A DNA stretch of 64,000 nt, taken from contig JAEYNX010000014.1 in the NCBI GenBank assembly GCA_023412215.1, positions 310,001 to 374,000 on the forward strand, read 5' to 3'. The DNA is from Bacillota bacterium (GTDB taxonomy: Bacteria > Bacillota > Clostridia > Oscillospirales > Ruminococcaceae). Both the position numbers and the translations under genes were made by a program. Numbering within the stretch: position 1 is the first letter of the stretch; each line of letters opens with the position of its first letter. Under the pieces are notes generated by a model. That model was not told the DNA's origin, ran no database searches, and saw nothing but the letters and a program-made list of their open reading frames with translations. Below are positions 50,726 to 59,530 of this stretch, in pieces.

Positions 50726-52195
50726 TTATCCCTGCTTCACAAACGATACGTGCTTGTCTTCCTTTTCTTCCGGCGTATCGCTGATCTTGCTTTCAAACTT
50801 GTCCTTGCGGATGTCGGCGGGCGTTTCTACGGGGTAGTTGCCCGTAAAGCAGGCGTCGCAGAAGCCGCAGTTGGCCCCTTCGGCAATCTTCTTCACGCTG
50901 TCGGTGCTAATGAAGCCAAGGCTGTCTACACCGATCATCTTGCCGATCTCCTCCACCGACATCTTGCAGGCGATAAGGTTCTCCTTGCTGTCGATATCGG
51001 TGCCGAAGTAGCAGGGGTTCATGAAGGGGGGCGCGGAGATGCGCATGTGTATCTCCTTGGCGCCCGCTTCCCTCACCAGCTTTACAATCCGCGCGCTGGT
51101 GGTGCCGCGTACAATCGAGTCGTCCACCAGCACCACGCGCTTGCCGCTGACAGTGGCCTTGAGCACGTTTAGCTTGATCCTTACCGCGTCCTCGCGCTGT
51201 GCCTGAGAAGGCTGGATGAAGGTTCTGCCTACGTAGCGGTTTTTGATAAGCCCGATGCCGTAGGGAATGCCGGACTGCCGCGAGTAGCCGATGGCGGCGT
51301 CGAGCCCCGAATCGGGTACGCCCACCACCACGTCGGCCTGCACGGGGTGCTCAAGCGCAAGGTAGGCGCCCGCCCGCAGCCGCGCGTTGTGCACCGAGGC
51401 GCCCTCGATGATCGAATCCGGCCTTGCGAAGTAGATAAACTCAAACACACACAGGTGCCCTTTATCCTTGCCGCAGTGGCTCTTGATGCTGCGCACGCCG
51501 TTTTTATCCACCACCACGATCTCGCCCGGCTCAAGGTCGCGCACAAACTCGGCGCCAAGGCTGTCGAGCGCGCAGCTTTCGGAGGCGAACACGATGTCGC
51601 CGCCGCGCTTGCCCATGCACAGCGGGCGGAAGCCCACAGGGTCGCGCGCCGCGATCAGCTTCTGGGGGGACATCATGATGAGCGAGTACGCCCCCTTGAT
51701 GCGGTCCATCGCCTTCTCTACGGCGGCCTCGATGCTGGGGGAGCTGATGCGCGCCTGCGTGATGATGTAGGCGATCACCTCGGTGTCGTTGGTGGTGTGG
51801 AAGATGGCACCGCCCATCTCCAGCTCCTCGCGCAGCGCTTCGGCGTTTACAAGGTTGCCGTTGTGGGCAAGCACCATCTTGCCCTTGATGTGCTTGATGA
51901 CAAGCGGCTGGGCATTGGTGCGGCTCTGGTTGCCGGTGGTGGAATAGCGCACGTGCCCCACCGCCATGTTGCCATCGCCGAGCTTTTTGAGCACGTCGGC
52001 GTTGAACACCTCGGGCACCAGCCCGATATCCTTATGGGCGGTGATTACACCGTCGTCGTTTACCGCAATACCGCAGCTTTCCTGCCCGCGGTGCTGCAGG
52101 GCATACAGCGCAAAGTAGGCGCTGGCCGCAACGGGGCCGCGGTGCTGCGAGTAGATGCCGAATACGCCGCATTCCTCTTTTATGGTATCAAACAT
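50726..52195 (-). CDS. purF: Amidophosphoribosyltransferase PurF
   Basis: 489 residues. First committed step of purine synthesis. The start MFDTIKEECGVFGIYS has a short propeptide before the catalytic Cys, the usual Gram-positive form. The glutaminase domain continues HRGQESCGIAVND. The PRPP motif KRVVLVDDSIVRGTTSARIV is near 365. Cys pairs typical of the Fe-S enzyme (NPCYFGTDIDSKENLIAC and NCGFCDACFTGNYPV) are present. The start at 52195 is chosen over in-frame ATGs upstream because of the propeptide. Confidence 0.97.
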   Translation of the reverse strand: MFDTIKEECGVFGIYSQHRGPVAASAYFALYALQHRGQESCGIAVNDDGVITAHKDIGLVPEVFNADVLKKLGDGNMAVGHVRYSTTGNQSRTNAQPLVIKHIKGKMVLAHNGNLVNAEALREELEMGGAIFHTTNDTEVIAYIITQARISSPSIEAAVEKAMDRIKGAYSLIMMSPQKLIAARDPVGFRPLCMGKRGGDIVFASESCALDSLGAEFVRDLEPGEIVVVDKNGVRSIKSHCGKDKGHLCVFEFIYFARPDSIIEGASVHNARLRAGAYLALEHPVQADVVVGVPDSGLDAAIGYSRQSGIPYGIGLIKNRYVGRTFIQPSQAQREDAVRIKLNVLKATVSGKRVVLVDDSIVRGTTSARIVKLVREAGAKEIHMRISAPPFMNPCYFGTDIDSKENLIACKMSVEEIGKMIGVDSLGFISTDSVKKIAEGANCGFCDACFTGNYPVETPADIRKDKFESKISDTPEEKEDKHVSFVKQG

Positions 52196-52318
52196 ACGTA
52201 AACCCGCCATTTCTCCGGCAGACTGCTGTGCCCTACCCTCTCGCCGGAAAAGGGTATGTAAGGGGTTGCTGTGCATACGAGGTGGGCAATAAGACCACAG
52301 CTTGTCCTATCATCGGTA

Positions 52319-53029
52319 TTACTCGCCGAGCAGGCGCTTCATAATTTCGTGGTAGGCGTCCTCTACGCCGCCAAGGTCGCGGCGGAAGCGGTCTTTATCC
52401 AGCTTTTCGCCGGTTTTGCTGTCCCAGAAGCGGCAGGTGTCGGGCGAAATCTCGTCGGCGAGCACGATGGCGCCGTCGGCAAGGCGGCCGAACTCCAGCT
52501 TAAAGTCTATGAGCTCAATGCCGAGGTCTTTGAGGTACTCGGTGAGGATCGCGTTTACCTTAAAGGAGTAAGCGGCAATGGTCGCAAGCTCCTCGCTGGT
52601 GGCAAGCTGCATGGCATAGATGTGGTAGTCGTTGATCATCGGGTCGCCCAGCGCGTCGTCTTTGTAGCAGTATTCCAGCACGGTGCGGGCCATCTTGGTG
52701 CCCTCGGGGATGCCGAGGCGCTTGGAGAGCGAGCCTGCCGCGATGTTGCGCACAATCACCTCGATGGGAACGATGGTTACCTTCTTTACGAGCGTCTCGC
52801 GGTCGGAGAGCTCCTGCACCAGATGTGTGGGCACGCCCTTGCTCTCCAGCAGCTTCATCAGGTGGTTGGTCACGCGGTTGTTGATGATGCCCTTTTCGGC
52901 GATGGTGCCCTTTTTCAGGCCGTTAAACGCCGTGGCGTCGTCTTTATAATCTACAATAAAAAGGTTTGGGTCGTCGGTTGCGAATACCTTTTTGGCTTTT
53001 CCTTCGTATACCTGTTCTAACTTCTTCAT
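52319..53029 (-). CDS. purC: SAICAR synthetase PurC
   Basis: 236 residues, the standard short bacterial form. Starts KKLEQVYEGKAKKVFATDDP with the ATP-loop GKAKKV. EVIVRNIAAGSLSKRLGIPEG and LIDFKLEFGRLADGAIVLADEISPDTCRFWD (two parts) are signature regions. The start at 53029 has GGAGG nine bases upstream; the ATG at 53038 overlaps that site. Confidence 0.97.
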   Translation of the reverse strand: MKKLEQVYEGKAKKVFATDDPNLFIVDYKDDATAFNGLKKGTIAEKGIINNRVTNHLMKLLESKGVPTHLVQELSDRETLVKKVTIVPIEVIVRNIAAGSLSKRLGIPEGTKMARTVLEYCYKDDALGDPMINDYHIYAMQLATSEELATIAAYSFKVNAILTEYLKDLGIELIDFKLEFGRLADGAIVLADEISPDTCRFWDSKTGEKLDKDRFRRDLGGVEDAYHEIMKRLLGE

Positions 53030-53060
53030 GATGTACATCCTCCGTTAATTGTTTAATATT

Positions 53061-53564
53061 TTATAGGTTTTGAATCTTCTCTTGTACGGCTTTATCGGCT
53101 GCCAGCACGCCCTGCTCCATCTCCTGCTTGTAGGCGGCAAGCTTGTCCGCCAGTATGGTGTCGCTGACCGCTAAAATCTGCACCGCCAGCAGCGCCGCGT
53201 TGTCGGCACCGTCTATGGCAACGGTCGCCACCGGCACGCCCTTTGGCATCTGCACCGTGGAAAGAAGCGCGTCCAGCCCGTCTAACGTCGAGGATTTGAT
53301 CGGCACCCCGATCACCGGCAATGTGGTGTGCGCCGCTAAAACGCCCGCCAAATGTGCCGCCTTACCCGCCGCCGCGATGATTGCCCCGTAGCCGTTCTCA
53401 CGCGCATTTTTAGAAAACGCGCAGGCCTGTGCGGGGGTGCGGTGTGCCGACATCACGTGCACCGTCGCCTCTACTCCGAATTTTTTGAGTGTTACAATTG
53501 CGCCCTGCATAATGCCAAGGTCGCTGTCGCTGCCCATGATGATTGCTACTTTTTTATTCTGCAT
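53061..53564 (-). CDS. purE: N5-CAIR mutase PurE
   Basis: 167 residues. Class I PurE with VAIIMGSDSDLGIMQGA at the start, VMSAHRTPAQACAF containing the catalytic His, and GKAAHLAGVLAAHTTLPVIGVP. No PurK is seen in the window. First gene of the purine operon. I found no purine riboswitch or PurR-box in the 100 bases upstream. The start at 53564 follows AAAGG at a loose spacing. Confidence 0.95.
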   Translation of the reverse strand: MQNKKVAIIMGSDSDLGIMQGAIVTLKKFGVEATVHVMSAHRTPAQACAFSKNARENGYGAIIAAAGKAAHLAGVLAAHTTLPVIGVPIKSSTLDGLDALLSTVQMPKGVPVATVAIDGADNAALLAVQILAVSDTILADKLAAYKQEMEQGVLAADKAVQEKIQNL

Positions 53565-53667
53565 TTTTACCAAACCTTTCCCAAAACTTCTGTTTTTATC
53601 ATTTATCTAAGTTATTATGGTCTGTGTTTGCACTTTAGTAAACATTCTAATGTTTTAGGCTACTGCT

Positions 53668-54174
53668 TCATTTCATTTTATCATTCATTTGAAATTTACT
53701 TCTTGCTATTTCTAATCCTAAATTCTTTTTTTGAATAATAATGCAATACGAATTATCTTCAACGGATTCAATTTTTCCTATAGTATACTCTGATAAATCT
53801 AATAGACCTGCTAATATTGAGGGAGTTTCAATATTTATCTCCATATTATCTAGCTTATAAGGAAAGGGACTATACGGATTTTGCGTATGAAAATAAATCG
53901 CATCATATTCACCTTTATGATTGTCTAAATAAACCCATGATTGAAAGTCTCTTGCGTACCCTTTTGTTAACATCTCAATTTGATCCAAAATCTTTATATA
54001 ATACAGAATGTGTATCTTCCTATGTTTTTCACTTGTATTGGTAATACCATCCCCATCTAAATGGGTATGCGAGATGTTATACCAAGAGCCCTCTGTCAAG
54101 TCTAAACTAAAGTCTCTTAATTTCCTATTAACAATTCTATAGTGCTTTTTTAAATCTCTGGTCGTTTTTTTCAA
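53668..54174 (-). CDS. AT-rich orphan protein of unknown function
   Basis: 168 residues, not recognised. The DNA is clearly more AT-rich than its neighbours, with codons such as AAA, ATA and TTA dominating. The protein is soluble, mixed alpha/beta by eye, with RDFSLDLTEGSWYNISHTHL near residue 22, a HTHLDGDG stretch, and AIYFHTQNPYSPFPYK near 92. It could be an immunity-type or phage-derived protein, but nothing specific supports that. It lies just upstream of the purine operon on the same strand. Probably acquired by transfer. Confidence 0.6.
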   Translation of the reverse strand: MKKTTRDLKKHYRIVNRKLRDFSLDLTEGSWYNISHTHLDGDGITNTSEKHRKIHILYYIKILDQIEMLTKGYARDFQSWVYLDNHKGEYDAIYFHTQNPYSPFPYKLDNMEINIETPSILAGLLDLSEYTIGKIESVEDNSYCIIIQKKNLGLEIARSKFQMNDKMK

Positions 54175-54301
54175 GCAAAATCACCCCGATATTCCTCTCA
54201 GCAATGAAAAGCCTTTTGGGAAATGGTTAAGTTTAATGAATGAATAATTGAACTTTTAATTGACTGTCATTCTCGTACAAATGAATCGAAAATCGTTGCT
54301 A

Positions 54302-54340
54302 AAAATAAAAACAGGCTATGGTGGGGTACACCATAGCCTG
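54302..54340 (-). terminator. Terminator downstream of the SPFH gene
   Basis: 12-bp stem CAGGCTATGGTG / CACCATAGCCTG with a five-base loop; on the minus strand it is followed by TTTTTATTTTT. It lies about 320 bases after the SPFH gene. Confidence 0.85.
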
Positions 54341-54658
54341 CAGCTATTCTATCATTTTTCCGGAAGAGGCTTGAGACGCACCGAAGGTGCTACTCGCCCT
54401 TTTGGTTGCACTATGCCCGCAACAATTTCCGGAACCCATCCGCCTATTCTTGCCAACGGCAAACGCACCCATATGGCTCATAACGAAGCTACCCCCGAAA
54501 CATATGACATACGGCTAATTTTAATAGAACCAGAACTCTATTGTAATGTATTCGTAAATCAAATGCAACGCCGTTTAGGTAAAATCGTTTAGTTGCAGTA
54601 AAACGCAGGCGCTTTAGGCCGATGAATTGTGCACAAAGCTATGCACACAGCCTCTTAC
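54341..54658. other. Gap with no gene seen
   Basis: About 318 bases between the terminator and the SPFH gene. A plus-strand frame of 110 codons (54260-54592) crosses the terminator, has no ribosome site and a low-complexity product; I do not count it as a gene. Nothing else was recognised. Confidence 0.4.
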
Positions 54659-55606
54659 CTATTGCGCGATGTTCTTATCGGTGAGCAGTTCCTTTACCGA
54701 GGCCGAAAGCCCCGCCATGGACTGAATCTCGGAGGGGATGATAATCTTGGTGGCCTTGCCGTCGCACGCCTTCACCAAGGCCTCAAAGCTCTTGAGCGCC
54801 AGTACCCGCTCGTTGGGGTTGGCTTCGTTTAACAGCTTGAGGCTGTCGGCCAGCGCGCTCTGCACCTTGAGTATCGACTGCGCCTCGCCCTCCGCCTCGC
54901 GGATCTTCTGCTCTCTAACAGCATCCGCGCGCAGGATGGCGGACTCCTTCTCGGCCTCAGCGCGCAGGATTACCGACTCCTTCTCGCCTTCCGCCACAAG
55001 AATCTGGCTTCTCTTTTCGCCCTCGGCGCGCAGGATCGACTCGCGGCGCTCGCGCTCGGCCTTCATCTGCTTCTCCATCGCGTCCTGAATCTCGCGCGGG
55101 GGCAGGATGTTCTTTAGCTCTACGCGGTTTACCTTAATGCCCCACTTGTCGGTGGCGATGTCGAGGATGGTGGTCATCTTGGTGTTGATCACGTCGCGGG
55201 AGGAAAGGGTGCTGTCGAGTTCTAAATCACCGATGATGTTACGCAGGGTGGTGGCGGTTAAAAACTCGATTGCCTGCATGGGGTATTCCACGCCGTAGGC
55301 ATAGAGCTTCGGGTCGGTGATATAGAAGAACACCACCGTGTCGATCTGCATGGTTACGTTATCCTTGGTGATTACGGGCTGGGGCTTAAAATCGGCCACC
55401 TGCTCTTTAAGGGTAACGCGTTTCGCAATTCGGTCAATAAAGGGTATTTTGAAATGAAGACCCGTCTGCCACGTCTGGTGGTAGGTGCCAAGGCGCTCCA
55501 CGACATAGGCTGTCGCCTGAGGCACGATCTTGATGTTGGCGATAATGAAAAGGAAAACCACCACCACAATAGCTGCAATAATAATCCCCGTTCCTATTCC
55601 AGGCAT
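54659..55606 (-). CDS. SPFH/band 7 membrane protein (stomatin-like)
   Basis: 315 residues. One N-terminal membrane helix (GIIIAAIVVVVFLFIIANI), then the band 7 domain (VPQATAYVVERLGTYHQTWQ, PFIDRIAKRVTLKEQVADF), then a long charged coiled coil (KQMKAERERRESILRAEGEK and repeats of this pattern). It forms membrane oligomers. It is encoded just after an NfeD-like gene, the classic pairing of the stomatin/NfeD membrane-organising unit. The start at 55606 (MPGIGTG) follows GGAGTAGAT. Confidence 0.92.
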   Translation of the reverse strand: MPGIGTGIIIAAIVVVVFLFIIANIKIVPQATAYVVERLGTYHQTWQTGLHFKIPFIDRIAKRVTLKEQVADFKPQPVITKDNVTMQIDTVVFFYITDPKLYAYGVEYPMQAIEFLTATTLRNIIGDLELDSTLSSRDVINTKMTTILDIATDKWGIKVNRVELKNILPPREIQDAMEKQMKAERERRESILRAEGEKRSQILVAEGEKESVILRAEAEKESAILRADAVREQKIREAEGEAQSILKVQSALADSLKLLNEANPNERVLALKSFEALVKACDGKATKIIIPSEIQSMAGLSASVKELLTDKNIAQ

Positions 55607-55705
55607 ATCTACTCCATTCCGCCGCTTTGCACGGCAATCAGTTATGTATCTTCGGCTCCCGCTTCGCAAAGAAGATTTAGCAGGAGTAAACTTTACAAAT
55701 CCGTA

Positions 55706-56146
55706 CTAGCTCTTTACAGCCTCCACAAAAACCTTCGCGCCTTCTATTCGCTTGACAATCACCGTTTCGTCGGTGGCAATCTCGCTGCCGTCCTCGCTGC
55801 GCGCCGCCCACGAAAGCCCGTTCACAAACACCCTGCCGGTTTCGCGCAGGTTGTTGATCGGCTGCTCCACAATGCCGGTGCTGCCGATCACCATGTCGGC
55901 ATTGGTCGCCGTTTTTTTTGCGCCGATAAGCTTTTTTGCGATGGGGCGGGTGGCGATGAGCAGAATTGCCGCAGCTACAAAAAACAAGGTAACCTGTATC
56001 CACAGCGGGGCCCCGAGCATACTTGCAATAAGCGCTACCAGCGCACCGCCCGCAAACCAGATGGAGATAAACTGCACCGTTACGGCCTCGGCCACGCCAA
56101 ATATGATGGTGGCGACAAGCCACACAACGGGCATATAGCTTTCCAT
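55706..56146 (-). CDS. NfeD-like membrane protein
   Basis: 146 residues. Three or four membrane helices at the N-terminus (PVVWLVATIIFGVAEAVTVQ and following) and a C-terminal OB-fold domain (GSTGIVEQPINNLRETGRVF, VIVKRIEGAKVFVEAV). Short form without the protease domain. Works with the SPFH protein encoded 99 bases downstream. The start follows AAGGGGATTGTTGTTTT. Confidence 0.9.
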   Translation of the reverse strand: MESYMPVVWLVATIIFGVAEAVTVQFISIWFAGGALVALIASMLGAPLWIQVTLFFVAAAILLIATRPIAKKLIGAKKTATNADMVIGSTGIVEQPINNLRETGRVFVNGLSWAARSEDGSEIATDETVIVKRIEGAKVFVEAVKS

Positions 56147-56518
56147 AAAACAACAATCCCCTTTCTGCCAAGCGGCCGATTGCCGCTTTGTATATCCTAT
56201 TCATTTGCCGTAAAGTCCATGCACCCTGGCGGTAGCCTCAGTATGCCACCCTCTTAGAGATTTACGGTCTTTAGGCGATAAAACGGCCCTCTTGATTAAC
56301 CAGAAGCTATTATGTTTATTATACCACAAATGTGTGGAAGCAACAACACAATTTACCGCTTAAGAAATTTGTGGATTACCGTCGTTTTTGCGATAGATTT
56401 GCTTATGGACGGGATACTATATTTGTGCTAGAATTACGGCGTACAGTTGATGGTCTTCATTTTTTCCGGCCTTATAGTACCGGACGGCAGTTTTAATTGT
56501 TCGCAAAGGGGAAGAATT
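56147..56518. other. Divergent promoter region between nfeD and the BusR-like gene
   Basis: 372 bases without a gene. It must hold promoters for both directions. Sequences such as GATACTATATTTG (56418-56430) near the BusR-like gene could be a -10, but no convincing -35 was found, so no promoter is called. A short CCACAAATGTGTGG inverted repeat occurs near 56326. Confidence 0.4.
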
Positions 56519-57154
56519 ATGGACGATGCATTTAAGGTCTCCGCGCCCGTTTACCAGCAGATCGCGGCGGATATTGCGGCGAAGATTGTGGAGAAGCGTT
56601 ACGTGGAGGGTGAAAAGATATACGCGCGGTCTTATATTGCGAGCCAGTACGGCGTATCCTCCGAGACGGCGCGGCGCGCCATCTGCATACTCTCCGACCT
56701 TGAGATTGTTGAGGTGACCAAGGGCAGCGGGGTACTGATCAAATCGCACACCAAGGCCGCGGACTTTGTGCGCAGCTTTTACGACATTCAGTCGATTAAC
56801 GACCTGAAAAAAGGCATCCTGCAAAGCATCGAGCGGCAGAAAAGCGAGTTTGAGACCCTCACCCAGTCGGTGACCGACCTCATCAACCGCACCGACCGTT
56901 TTAAGGCTTTAAACCCGTTTGTGCCCTTTGAGATCGAGATCACAGCCGCCTGTGCGCATATCGACAAATCCATCGCCGATATCAACTTCTGGCACCATAC
57001 GGCCGCGACCATCATCTCCATCAAACGGGACCATACCCTGCTGATGTCGCCCGGGCCCTATGCCGTGCTGCGTGAGCACGATACCCTTTACTTCTGCGGC
57101 GAGGATAACTGCCTTGAGCGGGTAAAACTCTTTCTCTACCCTACAAAGGATTAA
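56519..57154 (+). CDS. busR: BusR-like GntR regulator with TrkA-C domain
   Basis: 211 residues. N-terminal GntR winged helix (VYQQIAADIAAKIVEKRYVE, IASQYGVSSETARRAICILS), a coiled-coil linker (about 80-125) and a C-terminal TrkA-C/RCK-C domain (TIISIKRDHTLLMSPGPYAV). The same layout is known for BusR of lactic acid bacteria, which binds c-di-AMP and represses osmolyte uptake. Here it lies convergent with an OpuC-type operon 170 bases away, which supports the same role. The start at 56519 (GGGGAAGAATT upstream) is preferred to the ATG at 56447. Confidence 0.88.
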   Translation: MDDAFKVSAPVYQQIAADIAAKIVEKRYVEGEKIYARSYIASQYGVSSETARRAICILSDLEIVEVTKGSGVLIKSHTKAADFVRSFYDIQSINDLKKGILQSIERQKSEFETLTQSVTDLINRTDRFKALNPFVPFEIEITAACAHIDKSIADINFWHHTAATIISIKRDHTLLMSPGPYAVLREHDTLYFCGEDNCLERVKLFLYPTKD

Positions 57155-57172
57155 CTTTAATGATATCACAGG

Positions 57173-57207
57173 CAAACAGCCGCACCTTTGGGGGGTGCGG
57201 CTGTTTG
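57173..57207. terminator. Hairpin after the BusR-like gene
   Basis: 14-bp stem CAAACAGCCGCACC / GGTGCGGCTGTTTG with a seven-base loop. The T-run is weak, so termination is probable rather than certain. Confidence 0.65.
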
Positions 57208-57230
57208 CTTAAGGGGAAAAGAGAATTGGG

Positions 57231-57329
57231 GTATTAAACGGTAATTCGGCGGCTTACTGCCGTCCACGCCATTTTTAGAACGACGTGTTTGAAAAAGGGC
57301 TTTATCCCCTTTTAAAATTGAATTATAAT
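57231..57329 (+). repeat. Modular hairpin repeat abutting the osmolyte operon
   Basis: About 99 bases: GGTAATTCGGCGGCTTACTGCC, CACGCC, GTTTGAAAAAGGGCTTTATC, CCCTTTTAAAATTGAATTATAAT. The second half matches the right part of the copy at 13302 (GTTTGAGAAGGGGATTTTATC). It reaches the last codons of the opuCC-like gene, including its stop. Confidence 0.6.
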
Positions 57330-58231
57330 AGGCCGACTTGCTGCAGGTAGCCTTTCGCTACCTCTTCTACCGTTTTGCCCTCAACATCCACGGCGTAGGT
57401 TAAATCCACCATGATCTCGTTGGTGAACATCCCGCCCAGCTTGTTAAGCGTCTCTTTCAGGTTGGGGGCGGTTTTTGCAAAGCGCTCGAACAAATCGGCG
57501 CGAACCAGCAGCGCCCCGTTGTACTCCGGGAAGAAGCTGCGGTCGTCTTCAAGCACCTTTAATTGTGCCTTCTTGTTCAGGCCGTCGGTGGCATATACCT
57601 CGGTGACCTCAAGCATGCCGTTCTCTACCGCGGAGTATTTTAAGCCGAGGTCTACCGGCTTGCTCTCTTTAAAATTCAGGCCGTAAAACTCCGAGAAGGG
57701 GCCGAATTTCATGCTGCCCTCTTCGCTGAAGAATTCGTGCTCCGCGCCGAACACCAGCTCGCCCGCCACCGGCACAAGGTCGCTGACTGTGTTCAGGTTA
57801 TACTTTTCGGCAATACTTTGGGACGCCGCGATGGCATATGTATTGTTGATGCCGAGCTTATCGAGCAGATAAACGCCTTTTTCTTTGGCCGCTACCTCAT
57901 TTGCGAAGTCACAAAGCGACTTGCCCTCGGGCACATCGGTGGGGTCCAGCTTTAAGTAGGTGGTAAGCAGGGTGCCGTCGTAGCTGTTCATCAGGTCACA
58001 ATTGCCTTTGAGCATCTCGTTGTAGCCGTTTACCGGTGACACCTCGTCCTTGATTACCACCTTGGCGTCGGTATATTCCTCTACCAACATCTTCGCCATC
58101 TGGTGGATCAGCTTCATCTCAGAAAACTGCCCGTCCATAATGACAATCTCGCTGTTGCTCTTCCCCGCGGCACAGCCCGCGAAGGCTGTGGTCACCACAA
58201 GGCACAGCAGCACCGCAATCCATCTTTTCAT
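57323..58231 (-). CDS. opuCC: Osmoprotectant-binding lipoprotein (OpuCC-like)
   Basis: 302 residues. Signal peptide with lipobox AFAGC (Cys near 20). The mature part carries SEIVIMDGQFSEMKLIHQMA, DLMNSYDGTLLTTYLKLDP and AEHEFFSEEGSMKFGPFSEFYG, all typical of the glycine betaine/carnitine/choline receptors of the OpuC group. Captures the osmolyte outside the cell. Last gene of the operon, with a 55-base gap after the permease. The end abuts a modular repeat. Confidence 0.92.
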   Translation of the reverse strand: MKRWIAVLLCLVVTTAFAGCAAGKSNSEIVIMDGQFSEMKLIHQMAKMLVEEYTDAKVVIKDEVSPVNGYNEMLKGNCDLMNSYDGTLLTTYLKLDPTDVPEGKSLCDFANEVAAKEKGVYLLDKLGINNTYAIAASQSIAEKYNLNTVSDLVPVAGELVFGAEHEFFSEEGSMKFGPFSEFYGLNFKESKPVDLGLKYSAVENGMLEVTEVYATDGLNKKAQLKVLEDDRSFFPEYNGALLVRADLFERFAKTAPNLKETLNKLGGMFTNEIMVDLTYAVDVEGKTVEEVAKGYLQQVGLL

Positions 58232-58286
58232 CGTTTCTTCCTCTCTTCCTAGTTTTTTATGATATAGGCCTGACGGCCGATATTCC

Positions 58287-58895
58287 CTAGTGGAGCGTCT
58301 TTGCGGCCCGGCGATTGTACAGTCTCTTTTCTATCAGCGCCATAGAGCCGTCGAACAAAACAGCCATGCCCATCAACGAAAGGGTGCTGGACAGGATCAA
58401 GCCAAGGTTTTGTATATGTATACTGCGGTAGATGGCGGAACCCAGCCCGCCGCCGCCCACAAAGGTGGCGAAAACCGCAACGCCGATAGAGGTGACCGTC
58501 GCGATGCGTATGCCTGTAAAGATGACGGGGAACGCGATGGGCATCTCCACATGCACAAGGCGGTAAAACCGCCCCATGCCCATCCCCGTCGCGGCCTCTT
58601 TCACCGCGGGGTCGATATTGTTTAGCCCCAAATAGGTGTTGTGCACCACCGGCAGCAGCGAGTAAAGCACAAGGCCGATGATTACGGTAAGCTTTCCGGC
58701 GCCGAATACAATCATGATTAAGCCTAGTAGCGCCAGCGCAGGCATGGTTTGCAGAATATCCACCAGCCACAGCACCGTTTTACTGATTTTACGGTACATG
58801 TAGGCCGCGATACCCAGCGGCAGGCCGACGACAATCGTCGCCAGCACCGAAATGAGCACGATATAAAGATGCTCGGCGATTATTTTAACACTCAT
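58287..58895 (-). CDS. Osmoprotectant ABC transporter permease
   Basis: 202 residues with about five membrane helices. The BPD-transporter loop appears as LGLNNIDPAVKEAATGMGMG near 110, with YRKISKTVLWLVDILQTMPA before it. The length fits OpuCB/OpuCD. Start overlaps the stop of the preceding permease (ATGA). Two paralogous permeases in a row, then the receptor, differ from the usual ATPase-permease-receptor-permease order. Confidence 0.92.
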   Translation of the reverse strand: MSVKIIAEHLYIVLISVLATIVVGLPLGIAAYMYRKISKTVLWLVDILQTMPALALLGLIMIVFGAGKLTVIIGLVLYSLLPVVHNTYLGLNNIDPAVKEAATGMGMGRFYRLVHVEMPIAFPVIFTGIRIATVTSIGVAVFATFVGGGGLGSAIYRSIHIQNLGLILSSTLSLMGMAVLFDGSMALIEKRLYNRRAAKTLH

Positions 58896-59530
58896 GCCGT
58901 ATGCCCCCTTAGTCCCTTCGGGATAACCTTTGCCCTGATTTTATCGATCAGCAAGCCCAGCCCCACCGCAAGTATGGCCGCGGGAATGGCGCCCGCGATG
59001 ATGAGCGTGTTGTTATTGGTGGCGACGCCGATATAGATAAAGTCGCCCAGCCCTCCCAGGCCGATCATCGAGGCCAACACCGCCCAGCTGACGATATACA
59101 CGGCGGACATCCTGACCCCGCCGATGATGGTCGGGAGCGCCAGCGGCAGCTCCACCTTGAGCAAGCTCTGAAACGCGGACATCCCGCAGCCCTTGGCCGC
59201 TTCTGTATACTCCCGCGCGACGCCCAGCAGCCCGACATAGGTGTTTTTAAGGATGGGAAAGATCGCGTAAACGGTAAGCGCGATGATCACCGTAGCGGGC
59301 ACCATGCCGATATAAAGGAACAGGACGCCGATGAACACGATGCCCGGGATGGTCTGGAACACCGAGAGCAGCGGCAGCACCACCTTGGAAAGCTTCGGCG
59401 CCCGCGAAAGCGCGATGCCCAGCACCAGCGCAACGGCAAAACCGATGAGCACCGAAACCATCACGTAGCCGATATGAACGAGAGTAGCCGACAGCAGCTT
59501 TTCGCCGTACTGCCCGAAGAACGCCTTCAT
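58892..59530 (-). CDS. Osmoprotectant ABC transporter permease
   Basis: 212 residues, paralogue of the following permease (LLSVFQTIPGIVFIGVLFLY, GLLGVAREYTEAAKGCGMS). The start at 59530 overlaps the stop of the ATPase gene in ATGA. GGGGGGATGCGGA precedes it; an in-frame ATG at 59545 is less likely. Confidence 0.92.
   Translation of the reverse strand: MKAFFGQYGEKLLSATLVHIGYVMVSVLIGFAVALVLGIALSRAPKLSKVVLPLLSVFQTIPGIVFIGVLFLYIGMVPATVIIALTVYAIFPILKNTYVGLLGVAREYTEAAKGCGMSAFQSLLKVELPLALPTIIGGVRMSAVYIVSWAVLASMIGLGGLGDFIYIGVATNNNTLIIAGAIPAAILAVGLGLLIDKIRAKVIPKGLRGHTA

Noticed and set aside
53565..53667. Purine riboswitch upstream of purE
   Set aside because: The region is short, AT-rich and lacks the three-way junction core sequences.
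54260..54592. Plus-strand frame of 110 codons
   Set aside because: It runs through a strong terminator, has no ribosome site and a low-complexity product.
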